From assembly GCA_964657565.1 (NCBI GenBank), contig CAZZVQ010000004.1, positions 27,631 to 91,630 of the forward strand: a stretch of DNA of 64,000 nucleotides, in the 5' to 3' direction. The position numbers were made by a program, and so were the translations under genes. Each line of letters starts with the position of its first letter. Position 1 is the first letter of the stretch. Of this stretch, positions 16,593 to 25,261 are shown one piece after another. Origin of the DNA: JAVVHH01 sp964657565. Its GTDB lineage: Bacteria > Pseudomonadota > Alphaproteobacteria > Acetobacterales > Acetobacteraceae. A model generated the notes under the pieces. The model worked only from the letters and a program-made list of their open reading frames with translations, was not told the DNA's origin and did no database searches.

Positions 16593-18695
16593 ATGTCCAT
16601 GACCGCCCGCGTCGCCGCCGATATCGGTGGCACCTTCACCGACATCGCCCTGATCCATCCCGATGGCCGCATCGCCACGCGCAAGGTCCCCTCCACGCCG
16701 GCCGATTACGGCGGCGGCGTCATCGAGGGGATCCGCCAGATCCTCGCCGAAGAGGGGCTCGAGGTCGATGCCGTCGGCGAGGTGCTGCACGCCTGCACCG
16801 TCGCGACCAACGCCATCCTGGAGGGCAAGGGCGCCCGCACCGGGCTGATCACCACGGCCGGGTTCCGCGACGTGCTGGAACTGCGCCGCATCCGCGTGCC
16901 GCGCCTCTACGAGCCGCTCTACCGCAAGCCGCCGCCTTTGGTCATGCGCCGGCACCGCTTCGAGGTGATGGAGCGGATGGACTGGCAGGGCGGCGTGTTG
17001 ACGCCGCTGGACGAAGCCAGCGTGACCGCCGCGATCGACGCCCTGATTGCCGCCGAGGTGACGGCGGTGGCGGTGTGCCTGCTGCACTCCTACGCCAACC
17101 CGGCGCATGAGCGGCGCATCGGCACCATGCTGCGCGACCGCATGCCAAACGCGTTCGTCTCGCTCAGCGTCGATATCCTGCCGGAGATCCGCGAATACGA
17201 GCGCACCAGCACCACCGTCATCAACTCCTATGTCGGCCCGCCGGTGCGCAGCTACCTCGAATCCCTGGTCGCCCGCATGGCCGAGCTCGGGCTACCGCGG
17301 CGGCTGTTCATGATGCATTCGGCGGGCGGCATCGTCGACGCCCGCACCGTGATGCGCCGCCCGGCGCAGATCGTCGAGTGCGGCCCGGCCGCCGGCGTGC
17401 TCAGCGCCGCCCATGTCGGCGCCCTCGGCGGCTATGCCGACATCATCTCCTTCGACATGGGCGGCACCACCGCGAAAGCCTCGCTGATCGAGAACGGCAC
17501 CCTGCAGCGCACCGACGACTACGAGGTCGGCGGCGGCATCTCGCTCTCCAGCAAGCTGGCCAAGGGCGGCGGCTACGCGCTGAAGCTGCCGGTGATCGAC
17601 ATCTCCGAAGTCGGCGCCGGCGGCGGCAGCATCGTCTGGATCGACCGCGCTGGCGCCCTGAAGGTCGGCCCGCACAGCGCCGGCGCCAGCCCGGGCCCGG
17701 TCTGCTACGACGCCGGCGGCACCGAGCCGACGGTCACCGACGCCAACGTGGTGCTCGGCTACCTCAACCCCGACGCCCTCGCCGGCGGCACGCTGCGGAT
17801 CAAGGGCGCGTTGAGCGCCGCCGCGATCCGCCGGACCGTCGCCGAGCCGCTCGAGATGGACCTCGATACCGCCGCCTACGGGGTGCACGAGCTGGTCACG
17901 ACGGTGATGACCCGCGCCGTCAAGAGCGTCACCACCTATCGTGGCCGCGACCCGCGCGAGTTCACCCTGTTCGCCTTCGGCGGCAATGGCGGTATCCACG
18001 CCGTGTCGCTGGCCCGCGCGCTGGGCATCCACACCATCGTGGTGCCGCCCGGCGCCGGCGTGTTCAGCGCGCTCGGCCTGCTCTACGCCGCGGTCGAGAC
18101 CAGCGCCTCGGTCGCCTGCCTGCGCCCGATCGACGCCGTCCCGGCCGAGCAGTTGGAGACCCAGTTCGCCGCCCTCGAGGCCGGCATCGCCGACGAGTTG
18201 GGCCAGGACCCGGCCCGCGTCGCGATGACGCGCTTCGCCGACCTCCGCTACGCCGGCCAGGCCTTCGAGCTCACGCTCCCCTTCGGCGACGATCGGGAGG
18301 CGGTGCGGCAGGCGTTCGAGGCGGCGCATCGGCGCAGCTACGGTTACGTCCTGCCCGGCGTGGTGGTCGAGATCGTGACGCTCCGCGCCAATGGCCGGCT
18401 CATCCAGACGGAGGCGCCGGTGCAGCCGCGCCACGAGATGCCGCCCGCCGCCCCGCCCAGCCGACGCCGGGTCTGGTTCGGCCCGGGTTTCGGCGCCCAC
18501 GAGACGATGGTCGCCGGCCGTGCCGTGCTGGCCGACGGCGCCATCCAGGGGCCGCTCATCATCGAGGAATACGAGGGCACGACGGTGGTGCCGCCGGACT
18601 GCACGGCGTCGCTCGACGCGAACATGAACATCGTCATCCGCGTCCAGTCCGCCCAGCCGGCGGCGGCGAGCCTGCAGGCGTTGGCGGATGCGTAA
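16593..18695 (+). CDS. hyuA: Hydantoinase/oxoprolinase subunit A (HyuA family)
   Basis: 700 aa, the normal length. The N-terminal HyuA domain begins ARVAADIGGTFTDIALIHPD. The main hydantoinase/oxoprolinase domain contains DILPEIREYERTSTTVINSY, FMMHSAGGI, ECGPAAGVLSA and the ATP-binding FDMGGTTAKASLI. EVGAGGGSI and HSAGASPGPVCYDAGGTEPT are family hallmarks. With HyuB it forms an ATP-dependent enzyme that opens five-membered lactam or hydantoin rings (5-oxoproline, N-methylhydantoin) or carboxylates ketones in related enzymes. It overlaps hyuB by 8 bases and follows an importer operon that probably supplies its substrate. A start at 16599 is also possible. Confidence 0.92.
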   Translation: MSMTARVAADIGGTFTDIALIHPDGRIATRKVPSTPADYGGGVIEGIRQILAEEGLEVDAVGEVLHACTVATNAILEGKGARTGLITTAGFRDVLELRRIRVPRLYEPLYRKPPPLVMRRHRFEVMERMDWQGGVLTPLDEASVTAAIDALIAAEVTAVAVCLLHSYANPAHERRIGTMLRDRMPNAFVSLSVDILPEIREYERTSTTVINSYVGPPVRSYLESLVARMAELGLPRRLFMMHSAGGIVDARTVMRRPAQIVECGPAAGVLSAAHVGALGGYADIISFDMGGTTAKASLIENGTLQRTDDYEVGGGISLSSKLAKGGGYALKLPVIDISEVGAGGGSIVWIDRAGALKVGPHSAGASPGPVCYDAGGTEPTVTDANVVLGYLNPDALAGGTLRIKGALSAAAIRRTVAEPLEMDLDTAAYGVHELVTTVMTRAVKSVTTYRGRDPREFTLFAFGGNGGIHAVSLARALGIHTIVVPPGAGVFSALGLLYAAVETSASVACLRPIDAVPAEQLETQFAALEAGIADELGQDPARVAMTRFADLRYAGQAFELTLPFGDDREAVRQAFEAAHRRSYGYVLPGVVVEIVTLRANGRLIQTEAPVQPRHEMPPAAPPSRRRVWFGPGFGAHETMVAGRAVLADGAIQGPLIIEEYEGTTVVPPDCTASLDANMNIVIRVQSAQPAAASLQALADA

Positions 18696-20424
18696 GATCG
18701 ACCCGATCCGGTTGGAGGTGATCAAGAACGCCTTCGACACCATCGCCGACGAGATGGCGCTGATCCTCATGCGGGCGGCGCACTCGCCGATCGTCCGCGA
18801 CTCCATGGATTTCTCCACCGCCCTCTGCGACCCGGCGGGACAGACCCTCGCCCAAGGGGTCACCACCCCGATGCATCTCGGCAGCTTCTACGACGCCATG
18901 CGCCATTTGATCACCCGCTATGCCGGGGATGTGCAGGAAGGCGACACCTTCGTCGGCAACGACCCCTACGCCGCGGCCGGGCAGCATCTGCCCGACTTCT
19001 ACATCGTCCAGCCCATCTTCAGCGCCGGCCGGCTGGTCGGATGGGCCACCACGGTGGCGCACCACGCCGATGTCGGCGGCATCGTGCCGGGCTCCAACGC
19101 GCTCGGGGCGACGGAGATCATCCAGGAGGGCATCCGCGTGCCGTTCCTCAAGCTGGAGGAAGCCGGCCGCCCCGACCGCAAGCTGTGGGAGATGATTCTC
19201 CTCAACGTGCGGGTCCCCGAGCAGATGACCGGCGACCTCAACGCCCAGATCGCCGCCTGCACCGCCGGCCGCCGCGGGCTGCTGGACCTCATGGGCCGCT
19301 ACGGCGTCGACGACGTGCTGCACTACGGCGACGAGCTGCACGACTACGCCGAGCGCCTGACCCGGGCCGAGATCCGCGAGATCCCGAACGGCGTCTACAC
19401 CTTCACGGACCACCTCGACGGCCTCGGCCGCACCCCGGTCCCGATCATCTTCGACTGCACCCTGACCGTCGCCGACGAGACGATCACCGTCGATTGGACC
19501 GGCAGCTCGAAGCAGGTCGGCGGCGGCATCAACACGCCGCTGCCGTTCACCAAGGCCGGCGTCTACACCGCGCTGCGCTCCGTGATGACGTCGGACATCC
19601 CGAACTGCCACGGCTTCACCCGCGCCATCGCGGTCACGGCCCCGCTGGGCACCATCGTCAACTCGGTCTACCCGGCCCCCACCGGCGCGCGCGGCATCAC
19701 CGGCTACCGCATCATCGACTGCATCTTCGGCGCCCTGGCGTCGGTGCTGCCGGACCGCGTCACGGCGGACGGCATGGGCGGCTCCAGCGTGCCGGCCTTC
19801 GGCGGCTGGTGGCGCGGCAAGCCGTTCGTGTTCTCGGAGACGCTGATGGGCACCTGGGGCGCGGCGCTGACGCATGACGGCCAAGAGGGCGTCCCGCACA
19901 TGGGCGCCAACCAGGCCAACGTGCCGGTGGAGATGATCGAGGCGAGCTTCCCGCTCCGCATCCTGCGCTACAGCCTCGTGCCGGACACCGGCGGCCCCGG
20001 CCGCTTCCGCGGCGGCAACAGTCTCATGCGAGAATACCAGTATCTCGCCGACGAGGGCGTGCTCACGCTGCGCTCCGACAAGCGTGACTTTCCGCCGCAC
20101 GGGCTCGACGGTGGCCGGCCCGGCGTCGGCCCGACCAACCGGGTCATCTCCGGCGACAGCGAGATCTCGTTGCCGGTGCTCGTCACGGAGGCCGTGATCC
20201 TGAAGCGCGACGACGTCTTCTGCCACGTCACACCGTCCGGCGGAGGCCGCGGCGACCCGCTGCTCCGCGAACCGGAAGCCGTGCTCGAGGACGTCCTGGA
20301 ACAGAAGGTCACGCCAGGGTTCGCCCGCACGGCCTACGGCGTCGTGCTGCGAGCGGACCGGCTGGCCGTCGACGTCCAAGCCACGGCGGTGCTGCGTCAG
20401 CGGAGCTCGGCGACGAAGTCGTAG
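18688..20424 (+). CDS. hyuB: Hydantoinase/oxoprolinase subunit B (HyuB family)
   Basis: 578 aa. It opens KIDPIRLEVIKNAFDTIADE, the usual HyuB start. The segments DFSTALCDPAGQTLAQG, GDTFVGNDPYAAAGQHLPDF, HHADVGGIVPGS, EIIQEGIRVPFLKL, GSSKQVGGGIN and DTGGPGRFRGGNS are characteristic metal- and substrate-site regions of the family. The Asp/His residues likely to bind the metal are present. It works with HyuA in lactam or hydantoin opening. The final 28 bases overlap the convergent GntR gene. The true substrate is open; acetone-carboxylase-type chemistry is a less likely alternative. Confidence 0.92.
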   Translation: MRKIDPIRLEVIKNAFDTIADEMALILMRAAHSPIVRDSMDFSTALCDPAGQTLAQGVTTPMHLGSFYDAMRHLITRYAGDVQEGDTFVGNDPYAAAGQHLPDFYIVQPIFSAGRLVGWATTVAHHADVGGIVPGSNALGATEIIQEGIRVPFLKLEEAGRPDRKLWEMILLNVRVPEQMTGDLNAQIAACTAGRRGLLDLMGRYGVDDVLHYGDELHDYAERLTRAEIREIPNGVYTFTDHLDGLGRTPVPIIFDCTLTVADETITVDWTGSSKQVGGGINTPLPFTKAGVYTALRSVMTSDIPNCHGFTRAIAVTAPLGTIVNSVYPAPTGARGITGYRIIDCIFGALASVLPDRVTADGMGGSSVPAFGGWWRGKPFVFSETLMGTWGAALTHDGQEGVPHMGANQANVPVEMIEASFPLRILRYSLVPDTGGPGRFRGGNSLMREYQYLADEGVLTLRSDKRDFPPHGLDGGRPGVGPTNRVISGDSEISLPVLVTEAVILKRDDVFCHVTPSGGGRGDPLLREPEAVLEDVLEQKVTPGFARTAYGVVLRADRLAVDVQATAVLRQRSSATKS

Positions 20425-21128
20425 CGGTCGCCGCGGTAGACGGAGCGGGTGAACTCGACCGGCTGGTTGTCGGCCAGGTAGCTCGTCCGGATCGTGTGCA
20501 TCACCGGTGCGCCCGGCTCGATGCCGAGATGCCGGGCGTCCTCGGCGAGGGCGGCGGCCGCCCGTAGATGCTGCACCGCGCGCACCGGGTGCAAGCCGCG
20601 ATCGGCCAGCGCAGTATAGAGAGACTGACCGGTCCCGATGGTCTCCGGCAGATGCCGGGTCGCGATGCAGGCGCGTTCGAGCGCGAGCGGCATTCCGTCG
20701 GCCAGGCGCAGGCGCATGAGCCGCAGCACGGACTCGCCCGGCCGCAACGCCAGCGCGGCGGACTCCTCGACGCTGGGCGCATGCACGCTTTGCTCCAACA
20801 CGCGCTCGCCGGGCTGCCAGCCGCGGGCACGCATGTCCTCGCTGAAGCCGGTCAGCCGGGTCAGCAACTGCGTCACCTGCTTGGCGACGGTGTGGCCGGA
20901 ACCCTGGCGCGAGGCGATCTGCCCGCGCGCGGCCAGTAGGTCGAGCGCCTTGCGCAGGGTGGTCCGGGAGACCTGCAGCGTGTCGCAGAGCTGCCGTTCG
21001 GGTGGCAGCGCCTGCCCATCGGCCAATTGGCCCCCGTCGATCGCCGCCGCCATGCGCTGGGCGAGCTGCTGGTAGAGCGGCGCGCCGTTGGCCGGATCGG
21101 GGCGGAAGCCCAGGAAAAGCTCGTTCAT
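20397..21128 (-). CDS. GntR/HutC-family transcriptional regulator (amino-sugar operon)
   Basis: 243 aa. Residues about 15-80 form a GntR winged helix (APLYQQLAQRMAAAIDGGQL, LPPERQLCDTLQVSRTTLRK). The rest is a UTRA effector domain (VMHTIRTSYLADNQPVEFTR, SVYRGDRYDFVAEL), the domain that binds sugar phosphates in NagR/PhnF-type regulators. The ATG at 21128 is chosen because the domain starts there; the open frame extends to 22295 but is antisense to the SIS gene. It is divergent from the amino-sugar operon with 93 bases between, so GlcNAc-6-P or GlcN-6-P is its likely effector. That is inferred from position. Confidence 0.88.
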   Translation of the reverse strand: MNELFLGFRPDPANGAPLYQQLAQRMAAAIDGGQLADGQALPPERQLCDTLQVSRTTLRKALDLLAARGQIASRQGSGHTVAKQVTQLLTRLTGFSEDMRARGWQPGERVLEQSVHAPSVEESAALALRPGESVLRLMRLRLADGMPLALERACIATRHLPETIGTGQSLYTALADRGLHPVRAVQHLRAAAALAEDARHLGIEPGAPVMHTIRTSYLADNQPVEFTRSVYRGDRYDFVAELR

Positions 21129-21176
21129 CCCGCGGGATGTAAGTGTCCGCTCCGCCGCATCATAGTCTTCCCAAAC

Positions 21177-21193
21177 TGGTATTTGATTGGTAT
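21177..21193 (+). promoter_or_regulatory. Direct repeat TGGTAT in the GntR-SIS promoter region
   Basis: TGGTAT occurs at 21177-21182 and again at 21188-21193, an 11-base spacing that puts both on one face of the helix. It lies 29 bases upstream of the SIS gene start, between the regulator and its presumed target operon. It is a candidate operator or part of the promoter; direct rather than inverted symmetry is unusual for GntR sites, so confidence is low. Confidence 0.3.
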
Positions 21194-21221
21194 CTCTCGC
21201 GCCGAGGTTTCGGAGGATCGA

Positions 21222-22274
21222 GTGTTGGCTCACCAGGACGAGCCCGGCGCGCGCATGCGGGCCGAGATCGCGCAGCAGCCCGGCGTGTGGCACCAGGCGC
21301 TGCAGCGGCGCGCCGAATTCGCCGAGATTGCCGGGCGCGTGGCGGCGGTGCGGCCCCGCTTCGTGTTGCTGGCCGCCCGCGGCACATCCGACCATGCCGC
21401 CCTGTATGCCAAATACCTGATCGAGATCACGCTCGGCCTGCCCGCCGGGCTGGTGTCGCCGTCCTCGCTGACGGCGTATGGCGCCCGGCCTGACCTGCGC
21501 GACGTGCTGCTGCTCGCCGTCAGCCAGTCCGGCGGCTCGCCCGATCTGGTGCAGACGGTCGAGGCGGCGCGCAGCGGCGGCGCGCTCACCCTGGCGGTCA
21601 CCAACAACCCCGCCTCGCCGCTGGCGGAAGCGGCCGCGCTGCATCTCGACATCGGCGCCGGGCCGGAGCGGGCGGTCGCCGCGACCAAGTCGTACACCGC
21701 CCAGTTGCTCGCACTCTATATATTGCTGGACCACTGGCGCGGCGGTACCGGCGCGGCCGCCGAGGCGCTGCCGGCCATCGGGCAGGACATGATGGCGCGG
21801 GCCGAGCGCGAGATGGCGGCCTGCGCGGCCCGCTACCGCTTCGCGCAACGCCTCGTCGTGACCGGCCGCGGCTACGGCTATCCCACGGCCCGGGAGGCGG
21901 CGCTGAAATTGATGGAGACGAGCTACGTCTCCGCCCAGGCCTTCTCCGGCGCCGACCTGCTGCATGGCCCGGTCGCGGTGCTGGACTCCCAGGTCCCGGT
22001 GTTGGCCGTGGTGCCCGCCGGCGTAGCCGGCGCGGCGATGGCGCCGGTGCTGCCGCGGGTGCGGCAGGCGCGCGCCGACCTGTTCGTGGTCGGCAGCCCC
22101 GAGGCGGTGGCCTCCGCCGATGGCGGCTTCGCGCTGCCCCCCGGCGTGGACGAGGCGCTGTCGCCGCTGCTCGAGATCGTGCCGTTCCAGCTCCTCGCGC
22201 TGCATCTGGCCGTGGCGCGCGGCGAGGACCCGGACGCGCCCCGCGGTCTGCGCAAGGTCACGGAAACCACATGA
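21222..22274 (+). CDS. SIS-domain protein, glucosamine-6-phosphate deaminase (NagB-II/AgaS-like)
   Basis: 350 aa from a GTG at 21222, chosen because GGAGG ends 5 bases before it. Two SIS (sugar isomerase) domains are visible. The first contains LAARGTSDHAALYAKYL, SQSGGSPDLVQTVEAAR, TNNPASPLAEAA and ATKSYTAQLLAL. The second contains VVTGRGYGYPTAREAALKLM and FSGADLLHGPVAV. Proteins of this size lacking the GlmS glutaminase domain convert glucosamine 6-phosphate to fructose 6-phosphate plus ammonia in bacteria without classical NagB. The gene overlaps nagA by ATGA, which fits that role. A galactosamine-6-phosphate deaminase is the main alternative. Confidence 0.85.
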   Translation: MLAHQDEPGARMRAEIAQQPGVWHQALQRRAEFAEIAGRVAAVRPRFVLLAARGTSDHAALYAKYLIEITLGLPAGLVSPSSLTAYGARPDLRDVLLLAVSQSGGSPDLVQTVEAARSGGALTLAVTNNPASPLAEAAALHLDIGAGPERAVAATKSYTAQLLALYILLDHWRGGTGAAAEALPAIGQDMMARAEREMAACAARYRFAQRLVVTGRGYGYPTAREAALKLMETSYVSAQAFSGADLLHGPVAVLDSQVPVLAVVPAGVAGAAMAPVLPRVRQARADLFVVGSPEAVASADGGFALPPGVDEALSPLLEIVPFQLLALHLAVARGEDPDAPRGLRKVTETT

Positions 22275-23419
22275 CCCCGCTCGTTCTCGCCGCACCGCGC
22301 CTGCTGGCCCCGGGCGGAACCTGGACGGCCGGAGCGGTCACCGTCGCGGATGGCCGGATCGAACGGCTCCACGACGCGCCGCCGCCGGGGGCCGAGCATC
22401 TTCCGTCCGGCGCTCTGACCCCCGGTCTGCTCGACATCCACAACAACGGCGCCTTCGGCGTGGATTTCGCGACCGCCGACCCGGCCTCCTGGCGACGCGT
22501 CCGCACCGAACTCGCCCGCCGCGGCGTGACCGCCGTAGAGCCCACCGTGATCACCGCGCCGCTGCCCGACCTGCTGGACGCGATGGACCGGATCGACGCC
22601 GCCACACAGGACCCGGCCGGCGCGCGCCTCCTCGGCGCCCACCTGGAGGGGCCGTTCCTCGCCCCCGACCGCCGGGGCGCCCACCGCGCCGACTGGATAC
22701 AACTGCCGACCGAGGCGGCGCTCGACACCTTGCTGAACCACCCCGCGACCCCGCGCGTGCTCCGCACCGTCACCCTCGCGCCCGAGCGCCCCGGCGGCCT
22801 CGCGGCGGTGCGCCGGCTCAGCGAGGCGGGGATCATCGTCTCGGTCGGCCATTCCGACGCGACCGCCGCGCAGACCATCGCCGCCGCCGCCGCCGGCGCC
22901 ACCATGGTCACCCATGTGTTCAACGCCATGAGCTCGCTGAACCACCGCGCCCCCGGCGTGCCCGGCGCGGCGCTGACCGACCCCCGGCTCTGGTGCTGCC
23001 TCATCGTCGACGGCGCGCATGTCGACCCGGTCGCCTGCCGCCTCGTGTTCCAGGCCGCCCCCGGCCGGGTCATCGCCGTGTCGGACTCCATTATCGCCGC
23101 CGGCCTCCCGCCCGGCACAGTGAGCGAATTCGGCGGCCTGCCGATCGTGGTCGACCCGACCGGACTCTGCCGCCGGCTCGACGGCACCATTTCCGGCGCC
23201 GGCATCGTGCTCGACGAAGGCCTCAGGCGCATGATCGCGCTCGGCATCGACCCGGCCATCGTGCTCCACGCCGCCACCGAGGCCCCCGCGACGGCGCTCG
23301 GCCGCGACGATCTCGGCCGGCTGCAGCCCGGCGCCCACGCGGACCTGGTCTGGTGGGACGACGACTGGGTGCCGCGCCGGGTCTGGATCGGCGGCCAGGA
23401 GGTGTCCCTTGCCGCATAG
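22271..23419 (+). CDS. nagA: N-acetylglucosamine-6-phosphate deacetylase
   Basis: 382 aa, normal NagA length. It belongs to the metal-dependent amidohydrolases. Visible signatures are LTPGLLDIHNNGAFGVDF, the metal-binding glutamate in GAHLEGPFLAP, the metal-binding histidines in VGHSDATAAQ and VTHVFNAMSSLNHR, and the catalytic aspartate in AVSDSIIAAGLPPG. It removes acetate from GlcNAc 6-phosphate to give GlcN 6-phosphate. That sits between the MurQ product and the SIS deaminase substrate in this operon. It shares ATGA with the preceding gene, and its last codons overlap the next gene's TTG start. Confidence 0.93.
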   Translation: MTPLVLAAPRLLAPGGTWTAGAVTVADGRIERLHDAPPPGAEHLPSGALTPGLLDIHNNGAFGVDFATADPASWRRVRTELARRGVTAVEPTVITAPLPDLLDAMDRIDAATQDPAGARLLGAHLEGPFLAPDRRGAHRADWIQLPTEAALDTLLNHPATPRVLRTVTLAPERPGGLAAVRRLSEAGIIVSVGHSDATAAQTIAAAAAGATMVTHVFNAMSSLNHRAPGVPGAALTDPRLWCCLIVDGAHVDPVACRLVFQAAPGRVIAVSDSIIAAGLPPGTVSEFGGLPIVVDPTGLCRRLDGTISGAGIVLDEGLRRMIALGIDPAIVLHAATEAPATALGRDDLGRLQPGAHADLVWWDDDWVPRRVWIGGQEVSLAA

Positions 23420-25247
23420 CGTCCTGGCGATCGACCTCGGCAAGACCGGCTGCCGCGCCCGCCTATGGGTCGGCGACGCTGCCACCGCCGCCGAGGGACC
23501 GGGCGCGCCGGGGCTCGCGGCCCCGCAAGGCGCCGCCTTGGCGCTGGGAGCGATCCTGCAGGTCGCGGCGCCACTGCTGCGCGCGGCCGGGCTGACGAGA
23601 GTCGATGCGGTCGGCGTCGGGTCGGCCGGCGCGCTCGCCGATCGGGCGGCGGCGCAGGTGCTGGCGGAGCGTCTATGCGCCGCGCTGCCCGCGGGCCGGG
23701 TCATGGTCGCGAGCGACGCCACGACGTCCCATGTCGGCGCGCTCGGTGGCGGCCCCGGGGTGACCCTGGCGATCGGGACCGGCGCCGTGGCCGTTGCGGT
23801 CGCCTCGTCCGGCGAGATGCGGCGCTCCGACGGATGGGGCCCCTGGCTCGGCGACGAGGGCAGCGGCGCCTGGCTCGGGCTGCACGGCCTGCGGGCGGCA
23901 CTGCGGGCGCACGATGGACGCGGACCGCCGACGCTGCTGGCCGACGCGGCCGCGACGCGGTTCGGCCCGCTGGCCTCGCTGGCGTCCCAAATGGAGAGCA
24001 GCGCCAGCCCGCCGCGCCTGGCCGCCAGCTTCGCGGCCGACGTCGCGGCGGCGGCCGAGACCGGCGATGCGGTCGCCGTCTCGCTGCTCGAGCAAGCGTG
24101 CGCAGCGCTGGCGTCGGCGGTCCGGTCCGTGCTCCCGCCGGAGCCTGACATCCGTTTGGCCCTGATCGGCGGCCTCGCGAAGCTGGAAGCAGGCCTCGTC
24201 CGGCCGTTGCTGGCCGCGCTGGCCCCGGCCGTCTCGCCGGTCGCGCCGCTGGGGACGTCGCTCGACGGGGCACGCCGCCTCGCCCTGGACACCGGGACGG
24301 TCCATGAGCCCGCACTCTGCCGAGCGACCGCGGCCCCCGCCGCAGCTCACGGCTTGGACCTGCTGGCCACCGAGGGCAGGCGGCCCGGTCTGGACGATCT
24401 CGACCTGCGCTCGCCCGGCGACATCGTCCGGCTGGTGCTGGCGGCCGAACGGGACGCGCAAGACGCCCTGGCCCGCGCCGCCGACCAACTCGCGGCGGCG
24501 GCCGACGCCATCGCGGCGCGGATGCAGACCGGCGGCCGCCTGTTCACGCTCGGCGCCGGCACCCCCGGCCGGCTCGCCGTGCTCGATGCGGCGGAACTCG
24601 CCCCCACCTACAGCGCACCCCCCGGCCTGGTCATCGCGCTCCTGGCCGGCGGCCCCGCCGCGATGCTCGAGGCCGCCGAGGGCGCCGAAGACGACCGCAC
24701 CGCGGCGGCCACCGCCCTCGACGCGCGCGACCTCGGGCCCGGCGACGCCGTCGTCGGCATCGCCGCTTCCGGCCGCACGCCCTATGTGGTCGGCGGCCTC
24801 GCCCATGCCCGCGCCCGCGGCGCGCTGACCGTCGCCATCGTCAACAACCCCGGCAGCCCGGCCGTCGCCGCCGCCGAACTCGCGGTCGAGATCCTGACCG
24901 GCGCCGAGATCGTCGCCGGCAGCACGCGGATGACCGCCGGGACCACGCAGAAGATCGCGCTCAACGCCCTCAGCACGGCCGCCATGATCGCGCTCGGCAA
25001 GACCTACGGCGCCTGGATGGTCGATGTGCGCGCCACCAACGAGAAGCTCCGCCGCCGCGCGCTGCGCATCGTGCAGGAGATCACCGGCGCCACACCGGAC
25101 GCCGCCTCCGCCGCGCTCACCGCCGGCGGCGGCAGCGTCAAGCAGGCCGTCGTCGCGTTGCTGGCCGGCGTGGACGCCGCCGAGGCCGCCGAACGCCTCA
25201 CCCGATCTGGCGGCCGCGTTCGCGCAGCCATTCATCCTCCCGCCTGA
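23409..25247 (+). CDS. murQ: Fused amino-sugar kinase (BadF/MurK type) and MurNAc-6-phosphate etherase (MurQ)
   Basis: 612 aa from a TTG at 23409, supported by AGGAGG with 6-base spacing. Residues 1 to about 300 are an ASKHA-type sugar kinase: phosphate-1 motif DLGKTGCR at residue 9, LAIGTGAVAVAVA, and DGWGPWLGDEGSG at 141-153, as in N-acetylglucosamine/MurNAc kinases. Residues about 315-612 are a complete MurQ with GAGTPGRLAVLDAAELAPTY, GIAASGRTPYVVGGL and AGTTQKIALNALST. Catalytic Glu396 and Glu427 keep the 31-residue spacing of E. coli MurQ Glu83 and Glu114. One polypeptide could thus phosphorylate MurNAc and split the ether to GlcNAc 6-phosphate plus D-lactate. In other bacteria these are normally separate proteins. 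Confidence 0.9.
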   Translation: MPHSVLAIDLGKTGCRARLWVGDAATAAEGPGAPGLAAPQGAALALGAILQVAAPLLRAAGLTRVDAVGVGSAGALADRAAAQVLAERLCAALPAGRVMVASDATTSHVGALGGGPGVTLAIGTGAVAVAVASSGEMRRSDGWGPWLGDEGSGAWLGLHGLRAALRAHDGRGPPTLLADAAATRFGPLASLASQMESSASPPRLAASFAADVAAAAETGDAVAVSLLEQACAALASAVRSVLPPEPDIRLALIGGLAKLEAGLVRPLLAALAPAVSPVAPLGTSLDGARRLALDTGTVHEPALCRATAAPAAAHGLDLLATEGRRPGLDDLDLRSPGDIVRLVLAAERDAQDALARAADQLAAAADAIAARMQTGGRLFTLGAGTPGRLAVLDAAELAPTYSAPPGLVIALLAGGPAAMLEAAEGAEDDRTAAATALDARDLGPGDAVVGIAASGRTPYVVGGLAHARARGALTVAIVNNPGSPAVAAAELAVEILTGAEIVAGSTRMTAGTTQKIALNALSTAAMIALGKTYGAWMVDVRATNEKLRRRALRIVQEITGATPDAASAALTAGGGSVKQAVVALLAGVDAAEAAERLTRSGGRVRAAIHPPA

Positions 25248-25261
25248 AAGAAGCCTGCCCG

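Noticed and set aside
23673..25235. 520-codon antisense frame over the kinase-MurQ fusion
   Set aside because: Gly/Asp/Arg-rich shadow with no domain; the plus strand carries both catalytic glutamates of MurQ and the kinase motifs.
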